Of a DNA stretch of 64,000 nucleotides, positions 27,118-35,239 are shown one piece after another. Each line of letters starts with the position of its first letter. The stretch's first letter is position 1. The stretch is taken from NCBI RefSeq assembly GCF_000449425.2, contig NZ_AVHW01000096.1, positions 124,001 to 188,000 of the forward strand, read 5' to 3'. Position numbers and translations under genes: made by a program. The notes under the pieces were generated by a model. The model was not told the DNA's origin and ran no database searches. It saw nothing but the letters and a program-made list of their open reading frames with translations. The DNA is from Clostridioides difficile CD160 (GTDB taxonomy: Bacteria > Bacillota > Clostridia > Peptostreptococcales > Peptostreptococcaceae).

Positions 27118-27312
27118 TCATTCCTCCTTATCAAAAAATAATTCTTCTACACTTGTATCTAGTTCTTGAGCCAATTTTAACATCAACATATTACTTGGAT
27201 TTTTTGATTTACCTCTTTCTAAAGAAGATAAATAATATCTTGAGATGCCAACTTTTTCAGCTAATTCATATTGCTTTATACCTTTTTCAATTCTTTTTAA
27301 TTTGAGTTTCAT
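27118..27312 (-). CDS. Small XRE-family regulator (Cro/Str-like)
   Basis: 64 residues from MKLKLKRIEKGIKQYELAE, with AAAGGAGG seven bases upstream. A longer in-frame start would add 21 residues across the operator region. It is a single helix-turn-helix (ISRYYLSSLERGKSKNPSNM). It faces the double-XRE repressor across a 139-base gap with three operator-like sites, the cro/cI-like or str/stl-like arrangement of phages and satellites. Confidence 0.85.
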   Translation of the reverse strand: MKLKLKRIEKGIKQYELAEKVGISRYYLSSLERGKSKNPSNMLMLKLAQELDTSVEELFFDKEE

Positions 27313-27331
27313 TGATTTCCTCCTTTCTTTC

Positions 27332-27430
27332 ATACCCATTTTGTGTATTCTCATTTCTATAAAATATTCTAACACCCATTCGGTGTATTGTCAATATATT
27401 TAAGTGTATCAATAGACCCATTTAGTGCTA
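27332..27430. promoter_or_regulatory. Three near-palindromic operators in the divergent switch region
   Basis: O1 ATACCCATTTTGTGTAT (27332-27348), O2 ACACCCATTCGGTGTAT (27372-27388) and O3 AGACCCATTTAGTGCTAT (about 27414-27430) share CCCATT--GTG. O3 touches the TATAAT (27429-27434) of the plus-strand repressor. This is typical of a lysogeny-type switch. Confidence 0.7.
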
Positions 27431-27451
27431 TAATGTATTTGAGGTGAAATT

Positions 27452-28312
27452 ATGATAAATAATACAATTGGAAAAAAGATTAAACAATATAGAAAATCTA
27501 TAAATATGTCAAGGGATGAGTTAGCTAATAAGATTGGTTGTTCAGTTTATGCTGTAGCTAAATATGAGCAAGGCCAAAGAAAGCCTAGTTTAGATATGAT
27601 AAAAAAAATATCTACTGCATTATCAATTCCTATAAATAGGCTTATTATTGATGAAAGTGATTTAGATACTTCAACAAATAATTATACTAATTTAAAAGAA
27701 TTGGATTTAGTTGTAAAAACATTTGATAATTACTCAGCAAAACTCATCGGAAATAATATAAGCAAATTTAGAAATATAAATAATATATCTCTCAAAGAGC
27801 TCTCAGAAAAAATAAATTGTTCTGAGAATGAAATTATAAATTATGAGAATGGAACAAAAATGCCTAGAATTGAAATATTAAAAAAAATAGCACTTGCTAC
27901 TTATACTAAGATTGAAGACTTATTTGGATTTCCATTAGAGGAGATAAAAATAGATAACCAAACAATCCTCTATAGAAATCCCCAAACTGGATATATTATA
28001 GATAACTTTCTTATCGATTTTATAAATAAAGATATTAACATAGATAATACTCCAGTTTCTTATTATATAGATAAGTCAGAATTTGATTTAGTAATTCATA
28101 TATTAAAAAATTATGGTTATGATGTAAAAACAGATTATAAGACAAAGTTTGAAATTGCAGATAATGCAGATACAATAAAACCAATTAGCTTAAGCTTCTC
28201 TGACTTCAAAGACTTCTCCAAAAATCTAAATTGGGTGATAAATGGTCTTGTTGAAAATTTTATACAAGAAAACTCTAATGGTCTTATTGAAGATGAGGAT
28301 GAAGAATATTAA
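27452..28312 (+). CDS. Double-XRE repressor of the element
   Basis: 286 residues with two helix-turn-helix domains, about residues 5-62 (MSRDELANKIGCSVYAVAKY) and 95-155 (ISLKELSEKINCSENEIINY), and a C-terminal domain of unknown fold. It is the likely master repressor (Stl- or cI-like), binding the three operators before it. No LexA-type Ala-Gly/Ser-Lys autocleavage site was seen, so induction might be by an antirepressor, as in satellites. It is co-directional with fic and int. Confidence 0.8.
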   Translation: MINNTIGKKIKQYRKSINMSRDELANKIGCSVYAVAKYEQGQRKPSLDMIKKISTALSIPINRLIIDESDLDTSTNNYTNLKELDLVVKTFDNYSAKLIGNNISKFRNINNISLKELSEKINCSENEIINYENGTKMPRIEILKKIALATYTKIEDLFGFPLEEIKIDNQTILYRNPQTGYIIDNFLIDFINKDINIDNTPVSYYIDKSEFDLVIHILKNYGYDVKTDYKTKFEIADNADTIKPISLSFSDFKDFSKNLNWVINGLVENFIQENSNGLIEDEDEEY

Positions 28313-28403
28313 TATTGCACATTTTCAAAATATGAGTTTACCTATTAACTTTTATACATTCATAGTTAATAAATAAAAATTAGATATGAAAGGAGCTAAA
28401 ATC

Positions 28404-29156
28404 ATGAATAAATCATATATACCAAAATACACACATAAATTCCCTACTAATCTACCTCATGGAGATAAAAAATATACTTTAACATACATTAGAAGAATGA
28501 TAAGTGAATTTGTATATGATATGGGTAACCTAGAAAATAACCCATTTACATTCCCAGAAGTACAAACATTACTTGATGGTATAACAGTAGGTGGACATAA
28601 ATTAAGTGACCAAAATCAAATACTAAATATAAAATCATCATGGGATTATGTAATAAAATTAAGTAACAAAGAAAATTTATCTTTAAATAAAGATACAATT
28701 TGCTCTATACATAAAATAGTTGCAAAAGATGAAGCTCTAATCGTTGGAGATTTTAGAAACGGTAACATAGGTATAGCTGGTACTACTCAATATGAGTGCA
28801 TAGAAGCCACTCTATTAAATGATTTATTTGTAAGTGACATAAGTATCATAAATAAAATAACTAACCCCTTAGAAAAGGCTATAATAATAAATTTATGGTT
28901 GTCCTATTGTCAATTCTTCTATGATGGCAACAAAAGAACTGCTAGACTTACTTCAAACCTAATACTTATAAGTAATGATATAGGAGTTCTATCAATACCA
29001 GCTAAACATAAACAAGAATACAACACATTGATGCTAAACTTCTATGAAACACTAGAAGCTGATGAAGTTATAAAATTCTTATTAGAGAAATGTATTACAT
29101 TCTTTGATGGATATAACTATAAATCATATAAGGAGCTGTTTAAAAATGGCAACTAA
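28404..29156 (+). CDS. Fic/Doc-family protein with a Gln in place of the motif His
   Basis: About 250 residues from the ATG after GGAG (MNKSYIPKYTHK). A Fic core is visible, with VGDFRNGNIGIAG (flap region) and CQFFYDGNKRTAR, equivalent to H-x-F-x-D-G-N-K-R-x-x-R. The catalytic histidine position holds Gln, so AMP-transfer activity is doubtful, although phosphate or GNKR binding may remain. It lies between repressor and integrase, overlapping the integrase by 11 bases. Its role could be regulatory or antiphage. Confidence 0.8.
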   Translation: MNKSYIPKYTHKFPTNLPHGDKKYTLTYIRRMISEFVYDMGNLENNPFTFPEVQTLLDGITVGGHKLSDQNQILNIKSSWDYVIKLSNKENLSLNKDTICSIHKIVAKDEALIVGDFRNGNIGIAGTTQYECIEATLLNDLFVSDISIINKITNPLEKAIIINLWLSYCQFFYDGNKRTARLTSNLILISNDIGVLSIPAKHKQEYNTLMLNFYETLEADEVIKFLLEKCITFFDGYNYKSYKELFKNGN

Positions 29157-30312
29157 AAGAGCTAATGGAGAAGGCTCTATCGGAAAATATAAAGATGGTT
29201 GGCGTTCTCGTATAATGATTGGTTATAATGAAGATGGAAAACCAATAAGAAAAGAATTTTATGGTAAAACTCAAAAGGAAGTTAAAGATAAACTTGATGC
29301 TTATAAAAAACAATATTATTTAAGTTCTGATATTTCAGATGATAAAATAACTTTAGAGCATTGGTTTTACAATTGGTTGTTTGAATATAGAATAAAAGAT
29401 TTAAAACCAAAGTCATTTGAAAGATATGAAAGCATCTATCGTAATTATATTAAAGATACTGATTTAGGCAATGTTAAATTAAAAGACTTAAGAGTATCTC
29501 ACATACAAAAATATTACAATAGATTGCTTGATTCTAATAAAAGTATACCTACTATAAGACAAATAAACACTAAACTGAAAACCTGCTTATCAGAAGCTGA
29601 AAAACAAGGTCTTATACAACGTAATTATTGTACTATGGTAAATATACCAGTTGAGAAAAAGGAAAATAAGCTTGAAATATTGACTCTTGAACAACAAAAG
29701 AGTTTTATAAAAGCTATAGAAGGTCATAAATTAGAGGTATTATTTTTACTTGCTCTTGGTACTGGACTTAGATTAGGAGAATTATTAGGACTTAAATGGT
29801 TTGATATTGATTTTAAAAAGTCTAATTTAACAGTTAAAAGAACTCTTCAAAGAACATATTTTATAGATAAAACTGGAAATAGAGAGCTTAAAGTATTAGA
29901 ACAAGAGCCAAAGACATCAAATTCTTACAGAACTGTACCTATTCCAAAAGATGTTTTAAATAAACTGAAAGAGCATAAAGTAAATCAAAATGCGGATATA
30001 TTAAATGCTGGAGAATTGTATAGAAATGATAATTATGTATTTTGCAATGAATTAGGTATCCCTATAGATGATAAAAGACCTTTAAGGAATTTAAAGTCTA
30101 TATTAAATAGCTTGGATATAGAGCCTATAAAGTTTCATGGTCTTAGGAAAACTTATGCAACTAGACTTTTTGAGAATGATGTCCCTCCTAAAACTGTACA
30201 AGTTTTAATGGGTCATTATGATATATCAATAACTTTGAATATATATACTCAAGTTATGGAAGATAAGAAGGTTGAAGCTGTAGAAAAGTTGGATAAAATA
30301 TTTTCATTTTAA
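29146..30312 (+). CDS. int: Tyrosine-recombinase integrase
   Basis: 388 residues from MATKRANGEGSIGKYKDGW, preceded by AAGGAG. A start 42 bases earlier lacks a site. It has an N-terminal arm-binding domain, a SAM-like core-binding domain (about residues 65-160) and a catalytic domain with Arg in TGLRLGELLGLKW, HGLRKTYA, GHYDI and the nucleophile in NIYTQVME. All catalytic residues look present. It should act at the ssrA core sites at 15294 and 34277. It is unusual only in being about 4 kb from the right att site, with the TIR cluster between. Confidence 0.95.
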   Translation: MATKRANGEGSIGKYKDGWRSRIMIGYNEDGKPIRKEFYGKTQKEVKDKLDAYKKQYYLSSDISDDKITLEHWFYNWLFEYRIKDLKPKSFERYESIYRNYIKDTDLGNVKLKDLRVSHIQKYYNRLLDSNKSIPTIRQINTKLKTCLSEAEKQGLIQRNYCTMVNIPVEKKENKLEILTLEQQKSFIKAIEGHKLEVLFLLALGTGLRLGELLGLKWFDIDFKKSNLTVKRTLQRTYFIDKTGNRELKVLEQEPKTSNSYRTVPIPKDVLNKLKEHKVNQNADILNAGELYRNDNYVFCNELGIPIDDKRPLRNLKSILNSLDIEPIKFHGLRKTYATRLFENDVPPKTVQVLMGHYDISITLNIYTQVMEDKKVEAVEKLDKIFSF

Positions 30313-30364
30313 AAATCAAATACATAAAAATACTATGATTTCATATAGTTAATTAAAAAATCAA

Positions 30365-30407
30365 AATAAGGATACAAATTAATTTCATATTATCTTGTAT
30401 CCTTATT
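30365..30407 (+). terminator. Integrase terminator
   Basis: AATAAGGATACAA (30365-30377) pairs with TTGTATCCTTATT (30395-30407), followed by TTG. The hairpin is bidirectional and separates int from the minus-strand gene at 30430. Confidence 0.8.
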
Positions 30408-30429
30408 TTGTATCTAGTTTTTTAACTAT

Positions 30430-30660
30430 TTATCTTGGATAACCTATCTGGTACATTAATCCATTTTCTAGCATCAATTCCTGAGCCAAATACATATGAC
30501 TCTTACAGTGCATATCTGATACACCCTCACTTATAAGTTTATATGTTTCAGAAGTATATAAATAATCCATACTTTCTTCCAAGCTTTTACCTGTCTGTTT
30601 GGAAAATTCTAATATGATTTTTTTATATAGTGATTGTAACAATGTCTTATTGGCTTCCAT
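30430..30660 (-). CDS. Small hypothetical protein
   Basis: 76 residues from MEANKTLLQSLYKKI, with GAGGAGG upstream. It is helical, with the striking segment ISEGVSDMHCKSHMYLAQEL. I do not recognise a family with certainty. A decayed relative of its upstream region lies near 11345-11430, next to the intact XRE gene at 11579, and a broken copy of that XRE gene lies upstream here. Confidence 0.6.
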   Translation of the reverse strand: MEANKTLLQSLYKKIILEFSKQTGKSLEESMDYLYTSETYKLISEGVSDMHCKSHMYLAQELMLENGLMYQIGYPR

Positions 30661-31025
30661 AAAACTATACCTCCTCATCGCATCTAAATTTTAAATTTTT
30701 ATCTATTATTTATTAATTAATTTTATATTCACTATTCTTATTCATTAAATTCAAACAAATTTTCTACTATAGTATCAAATACTTTAACAATATCCATCGC
30801 TAGCTTCAAAGATAGATTATATTTTTCATTTTCTAATATTATAATATAATACTAAAGTATGTTATTATATCTATTCTATTGATCACATTTATTACTATCT
30901 ATTATCTTAATGAACACATAGGATTGGAAAACATAATCATATACCTTAAATATATCTCTATACGCCATCAAAAAGTCTTTTTTTCTATGATTAGTATCTA
31001 ATTTTGTAATTCAATTACTACAATA
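30661..31025. other. Decayed region holding an XRE-gene remnant
   Basis: Bases 30661-30735 and 30855-31020 align loosely with 11350-11430 and 12935-13060. No intact gene remains. Confidence 0.45.
30737..30845 (-). pseudogene. Truncated copy of the 11579-11791 XRE regulator
   Basis: AAATTCAAACAAATTTTCTA and CAATATCCATCGCTA are shared with the C-terminal half of the gene at 11579. Similarity stops at the position equal to about residue 35, and no start or first helix remains. Confidence 0.75.
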
Positions 31026-31098
31026 AAAATACTAGTCAATAAAAACTAGCATTTCCAAGTATATAATCATTTATTTTTCAAAATTGATAAAGACAATT
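31026..31098. repeat. Second degenerate copy of the ssrA-proximal flank
   Basis: AATACTAGTCAATAAAAACTAGCATTTCCAAGTAT then TTTTTCAAAATTGATAAAGAC aligns with 34220-34288 up to and into the att core, which is decayed here (GATAAAGACAA for GGTGGAGACGA). It may mark an old insertion boundary inside the element. Confidence 0.7.
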
Positions 31099-31147
31099 TA
31101 CAGAAATAATATTCATAATTAAAATTCTATTTATAAATTTTATCAAA

Positions 31148-32014
31148 TTATATTAAATCACTAATTTCTTCTTCATTTAAATATAGACTTTTATTTCCTA
31201 TTAACTTATCTTCATTATTTCTTATATCTTTATAAAAATCTCCTGAAAATGGTATTACATCTTGTCTAAATTTCAATAAAACATCATTTATTGGTACAGC
31301 TGTGAATTTCTTTAAATTAAATTTATTTTTTAAAAATACATGCACTTCATCCTCAGTATACTTACATGCTTCACTTAATCTATCTACATAACCTCGTTTG
31401 TCATCTTTAATCCATAACATAGTTTTAAAAGGATTAAGAATTGTCCTTGGTATATTCAATAAATAATAAAATTCTTCTTCATTAATAATCTTCTTAACTT
31501 TCTTAAATTCATCATTACTTATATCTTTTTCATAAATAATGACATTCATATCAGAAATTACATTTATAAACTCTGATATAGAATTTTTTATATTCTTTAC
31601 TTTTTTTATTTCATCAGATATTTCAATGCTAACTTCTCTTGAAATACACTCTGCTTTTTCTTTTAATTTACTATACTCATCTTCCCAATACTTTATATAA
31701 TCAATTCTATCTATAGGTTTAAATATATTAGTATTTTTATGTATTAAAGGTATTATTCTATTTTTAAAATCATTACTTTTTATAAACTCTAATACCTCAT
31801 ACATACAATTTTCAGATTTTAAATATTGCTCACTTATTAACATTATTGCATAGTCTGAACTTGATATTTGTCTCATAAATTCCTTTATACTTTGCCTATA
31901 TTTTAAATCTCTCTTATCTCTGATTATTTCTATTCCTTCTTTTTCACATAAACATTCTATTGTATCTGCTATTTCTTCATTTTTCCAACTATATGATAAA
32001 AATACTTTTTTCAA
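31148..32014 (-). CDS. TIR-domain protein, candidate defence NADase
   Basis: 288 residues. The N-terminal 140 residues are a TIR domain: KKVFLSYSWKNEEIADTIE, then a loop with RDKRDLKY, then SENCMYEVLEF, in which Glu73 is the probable catalytic glutamate. The C-terminal half (about 150-288) is helical and unfamiliar, possibly the sensor. It is last in a cluster with MazG-like and EVE-like/PD(D/E)XK genes, at the right end of an ssrA element. NAD depletion on infection is known for such TIR proteins, but this one is untested. Confidence 0.8.
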   Translation of the reverse strand: MKKVFLSYSWKNEEIADTIECLCEKEGIEIIRDKRDLKYRQSIKEFMRQISSSDYAIMLISEQYLKSENCMYEVLEFIKSNDFKNRIIPLIHKNTNIFKPIDRIDYIKYWEDEYSKLKEKAECISREVSIEISDEIKKVKNIKNSISEFINVISDMNVIIYEKDISNDEFKKVKKIINEEEFYYLLNIPRTILNPFKTMLWIKDDKRGYVDRLSEACKYTEDEVHVFLKNKFNLKKFTAVPINDVLLKFRQDVIPFSGDFYKDIRNNEDKLIGNKSLYLNEEEISDLI

Positions 32015-32216
32015 TTATAATACCCTCCAATCAGTTATTTTATTCAATAGCTATTTATCTCCTTATATTAATAACTAATGTATTATATTTTTTATCTAAG
32101 TCTCTATTTATATTTGTTTGCATATTACTATAGAAATAGATATCGTGTAATTTTTTTCTTTTAATATCAACTATATAATATTTTATGTTCCTAATAAAAC
32201 TTCATAAAAAAATAAA
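32015..32216. other. Gap between MazG-like and TIR genes
   Basis: Two hundred AT-rich bases. The TIR gene may have its own promoter here. No structure is identified. Confidence 0.35.
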
Positions 32217-32564
32217 CTATAATTCTGTATATTTTTTACAAGAGCCTTTGCACTTACTAACTGGATACTTAGCACTATTTTTTTCTACTTTATCACATAA
32301 AATTGTATCCATATCTAAATCTAATTCTTTTGTTAAATATATTAAATATATAAGAATATCAGCTATCTCTTCATGTATTCCTTCTAATATTTTAGAATCC
32401 GATTTTATATCATCGCTATTTTTATTATTCCATAAGAAATATTGTAATAATTCAGCTGATTCTATACTAATGGCTACTGACAAGTCTTTTGGTGTATGAA
32501 ATTTACTCCAATCTCTACTCTCTCTAAAGCTATATATCCTATTTAAAGTTTCTTTAGTTATCAT
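32217..32564 (-). CDS. MazG-like nucleotide pyrophosphohydrolase
   Basis: 115 residues from the ATG with GGAG eight bases upstream. Longer starts exist but lack a site. ESAELLQYFLW and EEIADILIYLIYL are the E-x2-E and E-x2-D helices that bind magnesium in the MazG/DCTPP1 (RS21-C6) group. It hydrolyses dNTPs or noncanonical nucleotides to monophosphates. It begins 17 bases after the EVE-like gene ends and is probably co-transcribed with it and the TIR gene. Confidence 0.88.
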   Translation of the reverse strand: MITKETLNRIYSFRESRDWSKFHTPKDLSVAISIESAELLQYFLWNNKNSDDIKSDSKILEGIHEEIADILIYLIYLTKELDLDMDTILCDKVEKNSAKYPVSKCKGSCKKYTEL

Positions 32565-32580
32565 TGTTTTCTCCATAAAT

Positions 32581-33759
32581 TTATTTTTTACTTTCAAAAC
32601 AGACTGCAAAATTCTTAGGAACTAATGTAAAATATTCTTCTATGCTTCCTTTTTGAACAAAATACTTTCCATCTCCAGTCTTTCTATCATAGTTATAAAC
32701 TCTATATAAATAATATTGTTCTTTATTCTCTTTTGAAAATTTCACTTCTCCTGCTGATATAAAAAATTGAGATGACACTCCTCCTTCAGTAGTTTTTACT
32801 TCAATATACTTTTCTACTATTGTTCCATCATTTAATTTCTCAAAAGATAATATGTCATATCCCTTTTCATCATCTATTTCTGATGTATGTTCTATTTTTT
32901 CTACATAGTCTTTACCAATTTCTTTTTTAACTCGCTCTTTTTCTAGCTTTAAAACTAATCTTTCTCCTGCATATCCTAATCCTTTATTCTTTATGTCTTT
33001 CTCTATTGAATACTTTCTACCTTTTCTCTTTCTTTTTTCTATAATGCTACTCTTTTGTAAATCTGATTCTTTTTCTTCTAGCAACTTAGGTTTTGGTGTC
33101 TCTGTCTTCTCTAGTAAAACCCCTTCTTTAAATGAAATTTCTTCTTTAACTATTGATGTTCTCACTATATTTTGAATATCATTAGCCAATATATCATAAA
33201 ATTCTTGTTCTAAATTAACATACAGTAATGAAGCCATTCCTTTAGATTCTAATACATTTTCAATCCCTAACGCCTCATTTTCTCCCTTAAAATTATATAT
33301 ATATTTAGTGTCCTCAAATTCTATTTTTCTTAAATTTGTAACTCTTACAAATGCATAACTCCTCATAGTTCCTATATCTTTTTTCTCATTTATAGCCCCA
33401 ATTCTATCGTGATAATATTTTGGAATCAATTCTTTTAATTCTTCATTTTTGTCAGGTTCTTCTCTATCATAATAACTTACTAAGTCAGCAACATATAACT
33501 CAGTTGATTTTCTACAATAAAAAAACACAAGTGTAGTTTCATTATTTTCTAATTGTTCATCCAAATACTTTACTCTTTGATCCCATAATCCTTTTTTATT
33601 CCTAGATGGCTTTGTTTTTGTAAAATGTCCCCAAGCCACCTGTCCTTTTTCTAAACATACCTTTAAATGTTCTGGCATAGTTAATTTTCCAGGTTGCCAT
33701 GTCTCTTCATTATATTTTATAAATATATGTAAATTCTTATTAATTAATTTTGCTTCCAT
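32581..33759 (-). CDS. EVE-like / DUF3883 PD-(D/E)XK nuclease-like protein
   Basis: 392 residues. The N-terminal part (about 1-200, with VAWGHFTKTKPSRNKKGLWD and FFYCRKSTELYVADLVSYY) looks like an EVE/PUA-type base-reading domain. After a charged linker comes a DUF3883 domain: AGERLVLKLE (Glu266), GYDILSF (Asp302) and KYIEVKTTEGG (Glu320-x-Lys322), the PD-(D/E)XK pattern. Readers of modified bases fused to nucleases restrict modified phage DNA. It is the first gene of the EVE-MazG-TIR cluster. The N-terminal call is less sure than the nuclease. Confidence 0.7.
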   Translation of the reverse strand: MEAKLINKNLHIFIKYNEETWQPGKLTMPEHLKVCLEKGQVAWGHFTKTKPSRNKKGLWDQRVKYLDEQLENNETTLVFFYCRKSTELYVADLVSYYDREEPDKNEELKELIPKYYHDRIGAINEKKDIGTMRSYAFVRVTNLRKIEFEDTKYIYNFKGENEALGIENVLESKGMASLLYVNLEQEFYDILANDIQNIVRTSIVKEEISFKEGVLLEKTETPKPKLLEEKESDLQKSSIIEKRKRKGRKYSIEKDIKNKGLGYAGERLVLKLEKERVKKEIGKDYVEKIEHTSEIDDEKGYDILSFEKLNDGTIVEKYIEVKTTEGGVSSQFFISAGEVKFSKENKEQYYLYRVYNYDRKTGDGKYFVQKGSIEEYFTLVPKNFAVCFESKK

Positions 33760-34210
33760 ATTTTATAGTCCTCTCCTATACCAATATTTTGTAGAGTACA
33801 TATTTCACATGCACAAATCATATATATATCTTACAATTACTGACTTTAGGTTGATAAGTAGAGTGAATTTTATATCTCTACTTATTATTGTATTAGAATT
33901 CAAATAAAAAAACAACTCTATTTTTTATAGAGTTTAATTAAAATAATACAAAATCTCTTGTATATATTGTTTATACTACATCTCATACTATTAGTAGAAT
34001 TGTATTTTTTTACTTTTGATCATATTTATCTTTATAGCTTTAAGTACAATTTTAATCCATTAATACATTTTCTCATAGAGCATTATTAGAAATAATATAT
34101 TGTGATATTCAGTATTGAAAACTATATGATCCTAATATAATTCCTTCAAATATACCCACAAAAAAACCTCTTTTTCTGTAGTTGGGGTACGGTTGGTGGA
34201 TTTTATCACC
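33760..34210. other. Intergenic stretch left of ssrA
   Basis: No gene. It includes a promoter region for the 33759 gene and, from about 34150, the sequence copied at 13060-13200. Confidence 0.45.
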
Positions 34211-34242
34211 AAAATAAAAAATACTAGTCAATAAAGACTAGC
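34211..34242 (-). terminator. ssrA terminator
   Basis: Minus strand CTAGTC-TTTATT-GACTAG followed by TATTTTTTATTTT, about 35 bases after the ssrA 3' end. By the integration geometry it would belong to the element rather than to the original chromosome. Confidence 0.85.
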
Positions 34243-34276
34243 ATTTCCAAGTATTTCATCATTCTTTTTTCAAAAT

Positions 34277-34296
34277 TGGTGGAGACGAGGGGAGTC
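34277..34296. repeat. Right attachment site inside ssrA
   Basis: TGGTGGAGACGAGGGGAGTC, the 3' end of ssrA on the complementary strand, identical to 15294-15313. Confidence 0.88.
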
Positions 34297-34626
34297 GAAC
34301 CCCTGTCCGTAAGTCTTTTCCTCGTTGCATCTACATGCTTAGCCAACTTCACTAGTATCTCGCCTCACATAACGCCAAGTGGCAGGCTTTATGCTTAGCC
34401 AGTCCCAATTAATCTACTTTAAGTCGAGACACCCTTAAAGTAGTTCCCTGCATAATGACGTCCATTCTTAGTCGGCAGGAGGACTAAGAGGGACGAGCAG
34501 CAACTAGGCTGCTATCGCGAAATTATCGTCTGCGTTTATTTTAAAGTTCCCCAGTTTTTACGTGACCCAGAGTAACACGACATGCAGCCTCAAGTTCCAA
34601 ACCCACGTCGAAACCTTTACGCCCCC
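34277..34626 (-). ncRNA. ssrA: tmRNA
   Basis: About 350 nt. The 5' part GGGGGCGTAAAGGTTTCGAC and the 3' part TTCGACTCCCCTCGTCTCCA pair as the tRNA-like acceptor and T arm and end in an encoded CCA. The tag frame reads ADDNFAIAA followed by TAG. tmRNA with SmpB rescues stalled ribosomes. Its 3' 20 bases are the attachment site of the element to its left and are restored intact after integration. The 5' end is uncertain by one or two bases. Confidence 0.97.
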
Positions 34627-34783
34627 TTGAGTAGTTTATAGTCCAGTAGACTTTTCGCAAACTTTATCACCATTTTTATTAAATTTTTAATGTATATATA
34701 ATATAATACTTTTAAGAATAAAAATCAATGTTATGTTCTAGATAATAAAGAATTTTATTCTAAAAAATACACTTTTATCTAAT

Positions 34784-35239
34784 TTAATACTTGCCTGTCA
34801 TTTCTCTTTCTATACGTCTTTGTGCATCTTTCTTAGCCATATCTTGACGCTTATCATATAACTTCTTACCTTTTGCTAAAGCAATCTCTACTTTGACCTT
34901 ACCGTTTTTTAGATATAAACTAAGTGGTATAAGTGAATACCCCTTTATAGTAGTTGCTCCAATAAGTTTTCTTATCTCATGCTTATGAAGCAATAATTTT
35001 CTAACTCTTAAAGAATCAACATTGAATATATTTCCTTGCTCATATGGACTTATATGAACTTGTTTCAAAAATACTTCACTATTATCTACAGATGCATATC
35101 CATCACTTAGGTTAACTTTACCTTGTCTTATTGATTTTACTTCTGTTCCTTTTAATTCAATTCCACATTCATAAGTTTCTTCTATAAAATATTCATGTCT
35201 TGCTCTTTTATTTGTTGCTAATACTTTCTTACCAGCCAT
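34784..35239 (-). CDS. smpB: SsrA-binding protein SmpB
   Basis: 151 residues. [34 protein letters not shown] and the basic C-terminal tail [20 protein letters not shown] are diagnostic. It binds the tRNA-like part of tmRNA and brings it to stalled ribosomes. It lies just upstream of ssrA on the same strand, the common arrangement. No anomalies. Confidence 0.97.
   Translation of the reverse strand: MAGKKVLATNKRARHEYFIEETYECGIELKGTEVKSIRQGKVNLSDGYASVDNSEVFLKQVHISPYEQGNIFNVDSLRVRKLLLHKHEIRKLIGATTIKGYSLIPLSLYLKNGKVKVEIALAKGKKLYDKRQDMAKKDAQRRIEREMTGKY

Larger units (their letters stand above)
15294..34296. mobile_element. ssrA-integrated satellite-like element carrying CRISPR-Cas and defence genes
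   Basis: A region of about 19 kb flanked by the identical 20-mer TGGTGGAGACGAGGGGAGTC, the right copy being the 3' end of ssrA. It has a tyrosine integrase, an excisionase-like protein, divergent XRE regulators with shared operators, a replisome organiser and a DnaB-like helicase, but no capsid, packaging, tail or conjugation genes. The order int-fic-repressor facing XRE-xis-rep resembles phage-inducible chromosomal islands. The cargo is a CRISPR-Cas locus on the left and a TIR/MazG/EVE-like nuclease cluster on the right. A degenerate internal boundary at 31.0-31.1 kb suggests the right cargo may be a separate, older or nested insertion. Confidence 0.75.

Noticed and set aside
29146-30312. 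Integrase as part of a conjugative element or full prophage
   Set aside because: No relaxase, coupling protein, mating genes, terminase, portal, capsid or tail genes occur between the att sites.
32185-32499. Plus-strand frame over the MazG-like gene
   Set aside because: Antisense of a protein with intact MazG metal motifs, and no ribosome site.
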